Origin: Clostridia bacterium
Lineage (GTDB): Bacteria; Bacillota; Clostridia; Oscillospirales; CAG-272
Direction of reading: 5' to 3'
DNA: 41,474 bases
NCBI GenBank assembly: GCA_017397175.1
Contig: JAFQKA010000017.1
Span: forward strand, 1-41,474
In this document: positions 1 to 7,403 of the stretch, piece after piece
How positions within the stretch are numbered: the stretch's first letter is position 1
How the letters are laid out: each line of letters opens with the position of its first letter
The notes under the pieces: generated by a model
The model's input: the letters and a program-made list of their open reading frames with translations, nothing else
Told to the model about the DNA's origin: nothing
The model's database searches: none
Made by a program: the position numbers and the translations under genes

Positions 1-534
1 CTTTTCGTAGGTACAAAGAAGCAGGCTGCTGATGCCATTAAGGAAGAGGCACTCCGTTGCGGAATGTACTATGTAAATGTTCGTTGGCCCGGCGGTATGA
101 TGACAAACTTCAAGACAATCAAGAAGTCCATCGCACGTCTCAACGACCTGAACAAGATGCAGGAAGACGGCACCTTTGATCTGCTCCCCAAGAAGGAAGT
201 AGCAAAGATGCAGAAGGAGATCTTCGACCTTGAGAAGAGCTACGGCGGTATCAAGACAATGGAGACACTTCCCGCAGCAATTTTCGTAGTTGACCCCAAG
301 AAGGAAAAGAACGCTATTCTTGAGGCTAAGAAGCTTGGTATTCCCGTTGTTGCTATCGTTGATACAAACTGCGATCCCGACGATGCTGACTACGTAATTC
401 CCGGTAACGATGACGCTATCCGCGCTATCAAGCTCATCTCCTCCGTACTCGCTGACGCCGTAATCGAAGGCAAGCAGGGTGAGGAAACAGCAGAGGCTCC
501 CGCAGAAGAAGCTGCAGAGGCAGACGCTGAGTAA
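1..534 (+). CDS. rpsB: 30S ribosomal protein S2, 5' end missing
   Basis: Ribosomal protein S2 binds the 30S subunit between head and body and helps S1 to associate. The reading frame is open from the first base of the window, so the gene begins upstream and about the last 177 codons are present. S2 landmarks are visible: FVGTKKQA at the window edge, then [13 protein letters not shown], then VVDPKKE, then [14 protein letters not shown]. The C-terminus carries an acidic, alanine-rich tail (about the last 20 residues), which is common in clostridial S2. It is followed after 33 bases by tsf, the usual rpsB-tsf operon. An internal ATG at base 64 should not be taken as the start, because S2 sequence continues upstream of it. 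The identification is secure. Confidence 0.97.
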   Translation, partial: LFVGTKKQAADAIKEEALRCGMYYVNVRWPGGMMTNFKTIKKSIARLNDLNKMQEDGTFDLLPKKEVAKMQKEIFDLEKSYGGIKTMETLPAAIFVVDPKKEKNAILEAKKLGIPVVAIVDTNCDPDDADYVIPGNDDAIRAIKLISSVLADAVIEGKQGEETAEAPAEEAAEADAE

Positions 535-567
535 TTCCAAACAATTAAATTAAAAGGAGACATAAAA

Positions 568-1497
568 ATGGCAAACATTACAGCTAAAGACGTTGCCGCT
601 CTCCGTGCTAAGACCGGTATCGGTATGATGGAGTGCAAGAAGGCACTTGTAGAAGCTAACGGCGATATGGACGAGGCGATCAAGATCCTGCGTGAGCGCG
701 GACTTGCAGTTGCCGCAAAGAAGGCAGACAGAATTGCTGCCGACGGTATCGTTGATATCCTCACAATTGGCGACAAGACCGCCATGATCGAGGTTAACAC
801 CGAGACAGACTTCGTTGCAAAGAACGCAACATTCAAGGAGTTCGTAAAGAACCTTCTTGAGACTATCATCAACAACAACGTAAACGACGTAGAGGCTCTT
901 ATGGCTTCTAAGTACCTTGATACAGACCTGACCGTTGAGGCTAAGCTCCAGGAAATGATCTTCGCTATCGGCGAAAAGATCAGCATCCGCCGCTTTGTTC
1001 TCGTTAACGGCGTTGTAAGCACATACATTCACGGTATGGGCAGCATCGGCTGTATCGTTAAGTTCGACGTTGACGCTGAAACCGCTGCAAAGGCAGAGTT
1101 TATCGAGTTCGCAAAGAACATCGCTCTCCAGGTCGGCGCGTACCCTGTAAGCTACCTTGACCGCGCATCCGTTCCCGCTTCCGTAATTGAGAGCGAGAAG
1201 GAGATCATCAAGGCTCAGCTTGCAAACGACGAGAAGATGGCAAACAAGCCCGAGAAGGTTCTCGAGGGAATCATCATGGGTAAGATCGGCAAGTTCTACG
1301 ACAACAACTGCCTGGTTGACATGGAGTACGTTAAGAGCGACGACCATGAAAAGGTTGGCAAGTACGTTGAGAACACAGCTAAGGCTCTGGGCACTTCCAT
1401 CAAGCTCGTTGCTTTCTGCCGTTACGAAAAGGGCGAAGGCATTCAGAAGCGCGAGGAAGATTTTGCGGCAGAGATCGCAAAGCTCGCAGGTCAATAA
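568..1497 (+). CDS. tsf: Elongation factor Ts
   Basis: EF-Ts is the guanine-nucleotide exchange factor that regenerates EF-Tu-GTP in the cytoplasm. The protein has 309 residues, the normal length. The N-terminal UBA-like domain shows AALRAKTGIGMMECKKAL (about residues 10-27), followed by the motif TDFVAKNATFKEF (about 80-92) that contacts EF-Tu. The start follows a clear AAGGAG ribosome site 10 bases upstream. It is cotranscribed with rpsB and ends directly before a strong terminator. A long antisense reading frame across this gene is a codon-bias artefact. Confidence 0.97.
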   Translation: MANITAKDVAALRAKTGIGMMECKKALVEANGDMDEAIKILRERGLAVAAKKADRIAADGIVDILTIGDKTAMIEVNTETDFVAKNATFKEFVKNLLETIINNNVNDVEALMASKYLDTDLTVEAKLQEMIFAIGEKISIRRFVLVNGVVSTYIHGMGSIGCIVKFDVDAETAAKAEFIEFAKNIALQVGAYPVSYLDRASVPASVIESEKEIIKAQLANDEKMANKPEKVLEGIIMGKIGKFYDNNCLVDMEYVKSDDHEKVGKYVENTAKALGTSIKLVAFCRYEKGEGIQKREEDFAAEIAKLAGQ

Positions 1498-1511
1498 TGA
1501 AACAAAACGAG

Positions 1512-1545
1512 GCGCACTCCGATGGAGTGCGCTTTTTTGTTTTTA
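1512..1545 (+). terminator. Rho-independent terminator of rpsB-tsf
   Basis: A perfect 9-bp stem (1512-1520 with 1524-1532) with a 3-base loop is followed by a T-rich run. It lies 15 bases after the tsf stop codon. Confidence 0.93.
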
Positions 1546-1547
1546 AT

Positions 1548-1740
1548 TTACTCGTGCGGTTGTTTAAGTTTTGGTCAAGCTTTTTTAAAAGCTTTCGCTG
1601 TGGAGGGGGCGAAGTCCTCCTCGCCGTCCGCAGACGGCGAAATTATTACCCCTCGGCGTTTCTTTTTGCCAAGCTTTTTCTTTGCGCTTTGGCTGTCAAA
1701 GAAAAAGCGGGAAGACAGCCCCCGGATTGACGAAAGTTCT
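1548..1740. repeat. Hairpin-rich intergenic element, possibly a dispersed repeat
   Basis: About 190 bases without a supported gene. Visible structures: an 8-bp stem at 1577-1584/1587-1594; a 5-bp GGAGG/CCTCC pair at 1602-1606/1616-1620; a perfect 8-bp stem at 1621-1628/1633-1640 with loop CGCA; and a perfect 12-bp stem at 1673-1684/1697-1708. Loop bases 1691-1696 can also pair with 1715-1720, giving an alternative fold or a pseudoknot. Two overlapping frames of 77 codons run through it, but neither has a recognisable domain or a ribosome site. From memory, similar elements recur between genes in gut Clostridia genomes. Its strand and function are unknown. Confidence 0.5.
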
Positions 1741-1769
1741 GTAGTATTTCGTTAAGATATTCTTGCGAA

Positions 1770-1798
1770 TTGAATTATTCATATTTTCGTGTTATAAT
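1770..1798 (+). promoter_or_regulatory. Sigma-A type promoter of the cyclase-family gene
   Basis: TTGAAT at 1770-1775, a 17-base spacer and a perfect TATAAT at 1793-1798, 40 bases before the start codon. Confidence 0.75.
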
Positions 1799-1837
1799 CG
1801 TGACTATAGAAATCAGATTTGTAATGGAGAATAAACA

Positions 1838-2434
1838 ATGAAAATCTACGATATTTCCCAAGAAGTTTTCAGCTGCCAAACGTATCCCGGAGATCCGATA
1901 CCGGAAAAAAGGAAACTTGCCTCAATGGAAAAAGGCGACATGTATAATCTCACGGCTTTCAGTATGTGCGCGCATAACGGCACGCATATAGACGCACCTT
2001 TCCACTTTGTCGAAGATGGGAAAACCGTAGATGCCTTACGTCTTGATTCGCTTGTAGGAAGGGCTTACGTTGTAGAGCATCAGGGGATCGTTTCGGGCGT
2101 TGACGCCGCAGATATGATCGAAAAAGCTAAAAAACAAAATGTGGAATTTGCAAAAAGAATTCTGATCAAAGGCGATGCGGAGGTTTCGCTTGAGGCGGCG
2201 GAAACTTTTGCTTCTTCGAACATCTTCCTTCTGGGAAACGAATCACAGACCGTTGGCCCCGAGAACGCGCCTATGGCAGTTCACCAAGTGCTTTTGGGCG
2301 CGGACATCGTGTTGCTTGAGGGGGTGCGTTTGTCCGAAGTTCCCGAAGGTGCGTATTTTTTGTGCGCCGCACCGCTGAATTTGCACGGTGCGGACGGCTC
2401 GCCGTGCAGGGCAGTGCTGATAGACGAGATATGA
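1838..2434 (+). CDS. Cyclase-family metal-dependent hydrolase (kynurenine formamidase-like)
   Basis: This protein belongs to the metal-dependent cyclase family that includes bacterial kynurenine formamidase KynB and isatin hydrolase. These cytoplasmic enzymes hydrolyse amides or lactam-like rings with Mn or Zn. The family motif HxGTHxDxPxH is seen as HNGTHIDAPFHF with H46, H50, D52 and H56. At 198 residues it has the usual length. The ATG follows TGGAGA by 8 bases, and a well-formed promoter lies just upstream, so it is probably transcribed alone. No tryptophan-catabolic genes are adjacent, so the substrate cannot be told from context and the name formamidase should not be taken literally. 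Confidence 0.8.
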   Translation: MKIYDISQEVFSCQTYPGDPIPEKRKLASMEKGDMYNLTAFSMCAHNGTHIDAPFHFVEDGKTVDALRLDSLVGRAYVVEHQGIVSGVDAADMIEKAKKQNVEFAKRILIKGDAEVSLEAAETFASSNIFLLGNESQTVGPENAPMAVHQVLLGADIVLLEGVRLSEVPEGAYFLCAAPLNLHGADGSPCRAVLIDEI

Positions 2435-2447
2435 ATCGATAAATAAG

Positions 2448-2478
2448 AGCGGGGGATTTTCCTCCGCTTAAAAATTTT
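2448..2478 (+). terminator. Possible weak terminator after the cyclase gene
   Basis: A 9-bp stem with one mismatch (2448-2456 with 2460-2468, loop TTT) is followed by an A/T-rich stretch rather than a clean T run. Confidence 0.4.
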
Positions 2479-2499
2479 GATAATATTTCTTAAAAACTC

Positions 2500-2528
2500 T
2501 TGACAAACGCCGGAGTTTATGCTATACT
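2500..2528 (+). promoter_or_regulatory. Sigma-A promoter of perR-rubrerythrin
   Basis: A perfect TTGACA at 2500-2505, 17 bases, then TATACT at 2523-2528. A Fur/PerR-type operator lies just downstream, around the expected transcription start. Confidence 0.85.
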
Positions 2529-2533
2529 ATTTT

Positions 2534-2548
2534 CAGTAATCATTATCA
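2534..2548 (+). promoter_or_regulatory. Fur/PerR-type operator in front of perR
   Basis: The 15 bases CAGTAATCATTATCA match the 7-1-7 Fur consensus TGATAATCATTATCA at the last 12 positions; only the outer three differ. The site is 6 bases after the -10 box and before the ribosome site, where a bound repressor would block initiation. This suggests autorepression of perR and rubrerythrin. Confidence 0.65.
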
Positions 2549-2564
2549 ATTTATGGAGGTGCAT

Positions 2565-2933
2565 ATGACCAGGCAACGACAACTCATCTTGGATATTATC
2601 AACTCCTCCTATTCCCATCTGACAGCTGAGGGAGTTTACACCGAAGCTCGAAAGACCATGCCGAAGATATCTCTTGGAACGGTGTACAGAAATCTCGGAC
2701 TACTGGCTCAGAACGGTGAAATACGGAGGATCGTGCTGGAAAATCAACCCGACCGTTTTGACCGTTGCTTCCCCGGACATGACCATATTGTCTGTCCCGA
2801 CTGTGGCGCGGTCCGTGACATTCCGCCCGAGCTGAGCATGGCGAGAACGATCGAGCGAAAGCTGAAAATGAAACCCGACTCATACGAGCTGACGGTAAAG
2901 ATCGTTTGCGATGAGTGCAAAGATAAAAAATAA
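2565..2933 (+). CDS. perR: PerR-type peroxide-responsive Fur family repressor
   Basis: Fur-family metalloregulators repress peroxide-defence genes until a bound Fe(II) causes oxidation of a histidine ligand. Comparing with Bacillus subtilis PerR from memory, all five regulatory-metal ligands (H37, D85, H91, H93, D104) have counterparts at a constant offset of 19: H18, D66, H72, H74, D85. Two CxxC pairs (C77/C80 and C115/C118) make the structural zinc site. Asp at 66 favours PerR over Fur. The protein has 122 residues and lacks the first helix of the Bacillus protein. The start is the ATG 5 bases after GGAGG; an ATG 12 bases upstream overlaps that ribosome site and is unlikely. It is followed after 18 bases by rubrerythrin, a typical PerR target. 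Confidence 0.85.
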   Translation: MTRQRQLILDIINSSYSHLTAEGVYTEARKTMPKISLGTVYRNLGLLAQNGEIRRIVLENQPDRFDRCFPGHDHIVCPDCGAVRDIPPELSMARTIERKLKMKPDSYELTVKIVCDECKDKK

Positions 2934-2951
2934 AAAAGGAAGGTACAGAAA

Positions 2952-3491
2952 ATGAATATTAAAGGCACAAAGACAGAAGCTAATCTCTGGGCGGCGTTTG
3001 CAGGCGAGTCCCAGGCAAGAAACAAGTACTCCTACTATGCATCTAAGGCAAAGAAGGACGGCTATGAGCAGATCGCGGCACTCTTTGAAGAGACTGCGGC
3101 AAACGAGAAGGAGCACGCAAAGATCTGGTTCAAGCTCCTTCACGGCGGATCAATTCCCTCAACCATTGAGAATCTCAAGGACGGGGCTGCGGGCGAGAAC
3201 TACGAGTGGACCGATATGTACGCGGGCTTTGCAAAGGACGCGAGAGAAGAGGGCTTTGACGACATAGCATCTCTCGTTGAGGTTGTTGCAAAGATAGAGC
3301 GCGAGCACGAGGAAAGATACTTAAAGCTCCTTGCAAATATTGAGGGCGGCATCGTATTCTCTCGCGATGGCGAGATGATCTGGAAGTGCAGAAACTGCGG
3401 ACACATCGTGGTTGGCAAGAACGCCCCCGACGTTTGCCCCGTTTGCGCACACCCTCAGTCCTATTTTGAGATCAAGGCTGAAAATTACTGA
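2952..3491 (+). CDS. rbr: Rubrerythrin (peroxide reductase)
   Basis: Rubrerythrin reduces hydrogen peroxide to water in the cytoplasm of anaerobes, using a di-iron centre fed by a rubredoxin-type iron site. The N-terminal four-helix domain has the ligand motifs [12 protein letters not shown] (about 15-26), NEKEHA (51-56) and EREHEERY (116-123). The C-terminal rubredoxin domain has C146xxC149 and C162xxC165. The 179-residue length is standard. It follows perR by 18 bases with an AAGGAAGG ribosome site and ends at a strong terminator, so the two genes form a peroxide-responsive unit. A second, less similar rubrerythrin lies at 13221-13823. Confidence 0.95.
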   Translation: MNIKGTKTEANLWAAFAGESQARNKYSYYASKAKKDGYEQIAALFEETAANEKEHAKIWFKLLHGGSIPSTIENLKDGAAGENYEWTDMYAGFAKDAREEGFDDIASLVEVVAKIEREHEERYLKLLANIEGGIVFSRDGEMIWKCRNCGHIVVGKNAPDVCPVCAHPQSYFEIKAENY

Positions 3492-3504
3492 TAAAACATA
3501 AAAA

Positions 3505-3530
3505 TCCCCGACCGCGGTCGGGGATTTTTT
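3505..3530 (+). terminator. Rho-independent terminator of perR-rbr
   Basis: A 20-base perfect palindrome (3505-3524) is followed by six T. It ends the perR-rubrerythrin unit and may also stop transcripts arriving from the AraC gene on the other strand. Confidence 0.9.
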
Positions 3531-3587
3531 GCTTTTAATGATTCTTTTCCTATAGACAGATCCGTGGGGATGATCGAATGGAGTTTT

Positions 3588-4400
3588 TTACAGATCTCCC
3601 GACATTCTCTTTCGGTATTGAAGCGGGGTCTGATTATATTTTTGCCTGAATCTCCGAGAAAAGTAGAACTGGTCGCAAAAGCCGAGAGTTTCACTGATGC
3701 GGCGAATGGAAAAGTTTGATTTCAGCAGCATTTTCTCGGCGGCAAGGAAGATGCTGTCGTCAATGTACTGCCCCACGGTGACCCCAAGCTCCTCTTTAAA
3801 ATGCTTGCACAGTGTGCTCTCGCAGATAAAGAGCCGAGACGCCAGGTCTGCGGATTTGAGCTGTACCGACAGATTTTGCTGTATGTAATCAACGGTGCTC
3901 TGAACGATGGGGGAATAGACGGTAGAAAAGAAGGAAGAAACGGTGGAGGAGGGAAGCATTGAGGTAACGTGCATCAAAACCTCTTGCTTGATCTTCAGCA
4001 TATCAACGATGTTTCCCGAGCGGTAGTTTCTCGTCATGCGCTGAATATCCGAGATCGAAACCGGCTTTGATATTATGTGCTTGCAGTCGCACAAGAGATC
4101 GAATCCGTCGGGACGGGGAATGGTTATGTGAAAATAAAGCTTTGTGTAGCGGTCGTCGCAACGGTAGCTGAAGGTCAGCCCAAAGGGGACAAGGTACAGA
4201 TTGCCCGGTTTCATGGTGATCACCTCGCCGTCATATTCAAGCACTCCGCTTCCGCTTTCAAAATAGTACAGGCGCGAGCAGGGAAGACAAACGTCGCGGG
4301 CGTTCCATGCTCTGTCCCCCTCAACGTAGCCGCTTGCTTCAATGTTTATTCTCAGATTGTTGATCATATCTGTGAAATTGTGGTTCACTTCAATATCCAT
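3588..4400 (-). CDS. AraC-family transcriptional regulator
   Basis: This is a DNA-binding regulator with an N-terminal cupin-like sensing domain and a C-terminal pair of helix-turn-helix motifs. Of 270 residues, about 30-110 resemble the AraC ligand-binding barrel (YYFESGSGVLEYDGE, then MKPGNLYLVPFG). About 168-265 form the DNA-binding domain, ending in the signature ISETLGFCDQFYFSRRFRQKYNQTPLQYR. A GGAG site lies about 10 bases before the ATG. It is divergent, across 160 bases, from an SGNH hydrolase and L-fucose isomerase, and so probably controls that pair in response to fucose or a fucose-containing compound. The link to fucose is inferred from position only. Confidence 0.9.
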   Translation of the reverse strand: MDIEVNHNFTDMINNLRINIEASGYVEGDRAWNARDVCLPCSRLYYFESGSGVLEYDGEVITMKPGNLYLVPFGLTFSYRCDDRYTKLYFHITIPRPDGFDLLCDCKHIISKPVSISDIQRMTRNYRSGNIVDMLKIKQEVLMHVTSMLPSSTVSSFFSTVYSPIVQSTVDYIQQNLSVQLKSADLASRLFICESTLCKHFKEELGVTVGQYIDDSIFLAAEKMLLKSNFSIRRISETLGFCDQFYFSRRFRQKYNQTPLQYRKRMSGDL

Positions 4401-4560
4401 ACCGAAAACTCCATATTTTTGTTTGAAATCTGCATTTTAATATTTCTTTTCCCGTGTTAGAATAATCCTAAAGAGGAAAAGGTTTTATTCCATTTTCATA
4501 ATACACTAAAAAGGATAAAAAATCAATAGGAATCCGAAAAAACACAAAAAAGGAGCAACT

Positions 4561-5406
4561 ATGGAAGGCAGAGTTACCAAATATACGGGCAAAAAGGCTC
4601 TTGTTATGGGCGACAGCCTGACAAAGGCGGGAAGATGGCAGAAAAAGTTGACCGAGCTTCTTGGCTTTGAGGTGGCAACTCAGGCGAGAGGCGGCGCGGG
4701 ATTCATTTCGATAGTTGACGGCGATCCCGAGGGCTTTGTTCACCCCGAAGCTTCCATGCACCGCCTTGGCGTCGACGACGTGCGCGACGCCGAGCTTATC
4801 GTTTATTTTGCAGGCTACAATTGCCGCGAAATGCCATACGGCGAGGATAGCGATCTGTACCCGGATCAGAGAACCGTGAAGGGCTGTATTCAGTACGTGA
4901 TCAACCGCATCTATGAGGAGCTGGCGGCGGCAGATAATCTCACCTGCAAGCTTCTTTTCGTCACACCTCATTGCCACGGTCTTTATCCCTATCGCAACAC
5001 CGACGGTTATTATGAGGATCCCGTAACGGGAATGTCAACGAAAAGGCTTGGTGAGACGATCGCGCATGTCTGCGAAAGAAATAATATTCCCGTCTGCGAC
5101 CTTTGGTCGGAAAGCGGTATCAGTTGCTTCAATTGGTGCGTTTTCGGTCGCGAGCCTTTTACAGAAAACACACAATACACCAAATACGAGCTTGACGAAA
5201 AAGGAAATGTTATCGGCACAGAGCCTCTCAAATACGAAAAAGGACAAACCTATATCCAGATCCGCGATGGAAAACCTACCCCAGAGCTTTATGAGACAGG
5301 AGGAGCTTTTCCATACATTGGCGATCAGCTTCATTGCTCTCCCGCAGGCTACGAGCGTATCGGAGAGTGCATAGTCGGCTCGATCATAAAGCACTACGGA
5401 ATATAA
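4561..5406 (+). CDS. SGNH/GDSL-family hydrolase, probably an intracellular carbohydrate esterase
   Basis: SGNH hydrolases are serine esterases, many of which remove acetyl groups from sugars. Block I is VMGDSLT with nucleophile S19; block III is the modified FAGYN with oxyanion Asn; block V is GDQLHCSPAG with D255 and H258. The 281-residue protein has no signal peptide or membrane segment, so it should act in the cytoplasm. It lies 21 bases before L-fucose isomerase in the same direction, with its own AAAGGAG site. The placement suggests that it deacylates an imported sugar before isomerisation. I cannot tell the substrate. A region of about 45 residues before block V (about 205-250) is longer than in minimal family members. 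Confidence 0.78.
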   Translation: MEGRVTKYTGKKALVMGDSLTKAGRWQKKLTELLGFEVATQARGGAGFISIVDGDPEGFVHPEASMHRLGVDDVRDAELIVYFAGYNCREMPYGEDSDLYPDQRTVKGCIQYVINRIYEELAAADNLTCKLLFVTPHCHGLYPYRNTDGYYEDPVTGMSTKRLGETIAHVCERNNIPVCDLWSESGISCFNWCVFGREPFTENTQYTKYELDEKGNVIGTEPLKYEKGQTYIQIRDGKPTPELYETGGAFPYIGDQLHCSPAGYERIGECIVGSIIKHYGI

Positions 5407-5427
5407 TATAAAACAGGAGGAAAAAAT

Positions 5428-7209
5428 ATGTACCCCAAAATCGGTATTCGCCCGGTAATCGACGGACGTCAGGGCGGCGTCAGAGAAGGGCTTGAGATTC
5501 AGACCATGGATATGGCAAAGGCTGCCGCCGCGCTTATTGAGGAAAATCTCAGATATCAGGACGGCACGCCCGTGCAGTGCGTTATCGGATGCACAACGAT
5601 CGGCGGCGGTGCCGAGGCGGCAAAGGTTGCCGAGCAGTTTTCACGCGAAAACGTTGTGGCGACCCTTTCCGTAACTCCCTGCTGGTGCTACGGCAGTGAG
5701 ACCATGGACCTTGACCCCCTTACCATCAAGGCAGTATGGGGCTTTAACGGCACGGAGCGTCCCGGTGCGGTTTATCTTGCTGCCGTAATGGCGGCTCACG
5801 CCCAGAGAGGCCTGCCTGCGTTCTCCATCTACGGTCACGACGTTCAGGATATGGGTGACAAGACTATTCCTGCGGACGTTGCGGAGAAGATCCTTCGCTT
5901 TGCACGTTGCGCTGTTGCGGTGGGTCAGATGAAGAATAAGGCATACGTTAACCTTGGCGGCATCTCCATGGGTATCGCAGGCTCCTTCTGCGATGCGAGC
6001 TTTATGCAGAAGTATCTGGGGCTGCGCGCCGAGTGGGTGGATCTTGTTGAGATCCTTCGCCGCATGACACTTGAGATCTACGATAAGGCTGAGGTTGAAA
6101 GAGCTTATTCATGGATAAAGGAAAACTGCCGTGAAGGCTTTGACAAGAACGAGGGCAAGAACTTCCCCGAGATCATCAAGCGTTCAAAGGTAGTTCCCGC
6201 CGACCGCGACTGGGAATTTATCGCAAAGTTTACTGTTATCGTAAAGGATATCCTGTTTGGCAACCCTCGTCTGCTTGAAATGGGCTGGAAGGAAGAGTCC
6301 AACGGCAGAAACGGCATCGTTGGCGGCTTTCAGGGGCAGAGAATGTGGACAGACTGGCTTCCCAACGCGGACTTTACAGAGGCTATTCTCGCGTCCGGAT
6401 TTGACTGGAACGGAAAGCGCGCTCCCATTCCGTTTGCTACCGAAAACGATACTCTCAACGGTATTTCCATGCTCTTTGCAACCCTTCTTACGGGCAAAGC
6501 TCCTTGCTTCCACGACGTTCGTACATACTGGAGCCCCGAGGCGGTAGAAAGAGTAAGCGGCAAGAAGCTCTGCGGCAAGGCAGAGAACGGTGTCATTCAC
6601 CTGATCAACTCGGGCGCGACCGCTCTTGACTGCACAGGTGCGGCAAAGGACGAGCAGGGCAACGGAACCATCAAGGAGTGGTGGAATTTGACGGACGAGG
6701 ACATTGAGGCTTGCCTTCAGGCCACCGACTGGTGTCGTGCGGACTACGAATACTTCCGCGGCGGCGGATTCTCATCTCACTTCAGAACGAGAGCCGAAAT
6801 GCCCGTTACAATGATCCGCGTAAATATGATCGACGGTGTCGGTCCCACGATCCAGATCGCAGAGGGCTATACGGTCGACCTTCCCGACGACGTTCACGAA
6901 AAGCTGGATAAGAGAACAGACCCCACATGGCCCACTACCTGGTTTGCGCCTATCCTTACGGGCGAGGGTGCATTCCGCGACGTATATTCGGTCATGGCAA
7001 ATTGGGGCGCAAACCACGGTGTAACCGTTCACGGTCACGTTGGCGCCGACCTTATAACGTTGGCGTCCATGCTCAGAATCCCCGTAGCTATGCATAACGT
7101 GAGCGCGGAGGAGATCTACCGTCCTCATGCCTGGGCAGCCTTCGGCGGCTCCGATAATACCGCGGCTGACTACAAGGCCTGCGAAACTTACGGTCCTATT
7201 TACGGATAA
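5428..7209 (+). CDS. fucI: L-fucose isomerase
   Basis: FucI converts L-fucose to L-fuculose (and D-arabinose to D-ribulose) using Mn(II), the first step of fucose catabolism. The 593-residue protein aligns closely, from memory, with Escherichia coli FucI along its whole length: [16 protein letters not shown] near the start, [11 protein letters not shown] and TENDTLNG in the middle, and [11 protein letters not shown] and [17 protein letters not shown] near the end. The segments that hold the E. coli metal ligands E337, D361 and H528 are intact. It has a strong GGAGG site. The downstream aldolase, permease and mutarotase genes of a fuc operon are absent here; a rhamnulokinase-family kinase at 13856-15331 could supply the kinase. 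Confidence 0.96.
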   Translation: MYPKIGIRPVIDGRQGGVREGLEIQTMDMAKAAAALIEENLRYQDGTPVQCVIGCTTIGGGAEAAKVAEQFSRENVVATLSVTPCWCYGSETMDLDPLTIKAVWGFNGTERPGAVYLAAVMAAHAQRGLPAFSIYGHDVQDMGDKTIPADVAEKILRFARCAVAVGQMKNKAYVNLGGISMGIAGSFCDASFMQKYLGLRAEWVDLVEILRRMTLEIYDKAEVERAYSWIKENCREGFDKNEGKNFPEIIKRSKVVPADRDWEFIAKFTVIVKDILFGNPRLLEMGWKEESNGRNGIVGGFQGQRMWTDWLPNADFTEAILASGFDWNGKRAPIPFATENDTLNGISMLFATLLTGKAPCFHDVRTYWSPEAVERVSGKKLCGKAENGVIHLINSGATALDCTGAAKDEQGNGTIKEWWNLTDEDIEACLQATDWCRADYEYFRGGGFSSHFRTRAEMPVTMIRVNMIDGVGPTIQIAEGYTVDLPDDVHEKLDKRTDPTWPTTWFAPILTGEGAFRDVYSVMANWGANHGVTVHGHVGADLITLASMLRIPVAMHNVSAEEIYRPHAWAAFGGSDNTAADYKACETYGPIYG

Positions 7210-7219
7210 TTTTAACCTA

Positions 7220-7249
7220 AAGGAGAGAAACTCTGTTTCTCTCCTTTTT
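7220..7249 (+). terminator. Rho-independent terminator of fucI
   Basis: A perfect 11-bp stem (7220-7230 with 7236-7246), loop of 5, and T run. It sits 11 bases after the fucI stop. Confidence 0.9.
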
Positions 7250-7293
7250 GTGTCTGAAAAGTGTTAACAATTTGTTATATTTTTGTCGTTTCG

Positions 7294-7322
7294 TTGACAA
7301 TGTGTTCGGAATGTGGTAAAAT
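7294..7322 (+). promoter_or_regulatory. Sigma-A promoter of the carboxyltransferase/sodium-pump operon
   Basis: A perfect TTGACA (7294-7299), a 17-base spacer and TAAAAT (7317-7322). About 80 bases of A/T-rich leader follow before the first gene, with no obvious riboswitch fold. Confidence 0.85.
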
Positions 7323-7403
7323 TATGATAATTTGGGGCAAAAGGTGGATTTAATAAAAAAGCAAAATCTTTTGTGAAAAATATATAAATACGGAGGTGCA
7401 ATT

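Noticed and set aside
390-1028. A 212-codon antisense frame over rpsB and tsf
   Set aside because: It lies opposite two conserved genes and its Ser/Ala/Ile-rich product resembles no known family.
550-1494. A 314-codon reading frame antisense to tsf
   Set aside because: It mirrors the codon bias of tsf, is rich in Leu, Val, Cys and Asn with no recognisable domain, and has no ribosome site. EF-Ts on the other strand is certain.
1497-1755. Two overlapping 77-codon frames after tsf
   Set aside because: They cover the terminator and hairpin element, lack ribosome sites and have low-complexity products.
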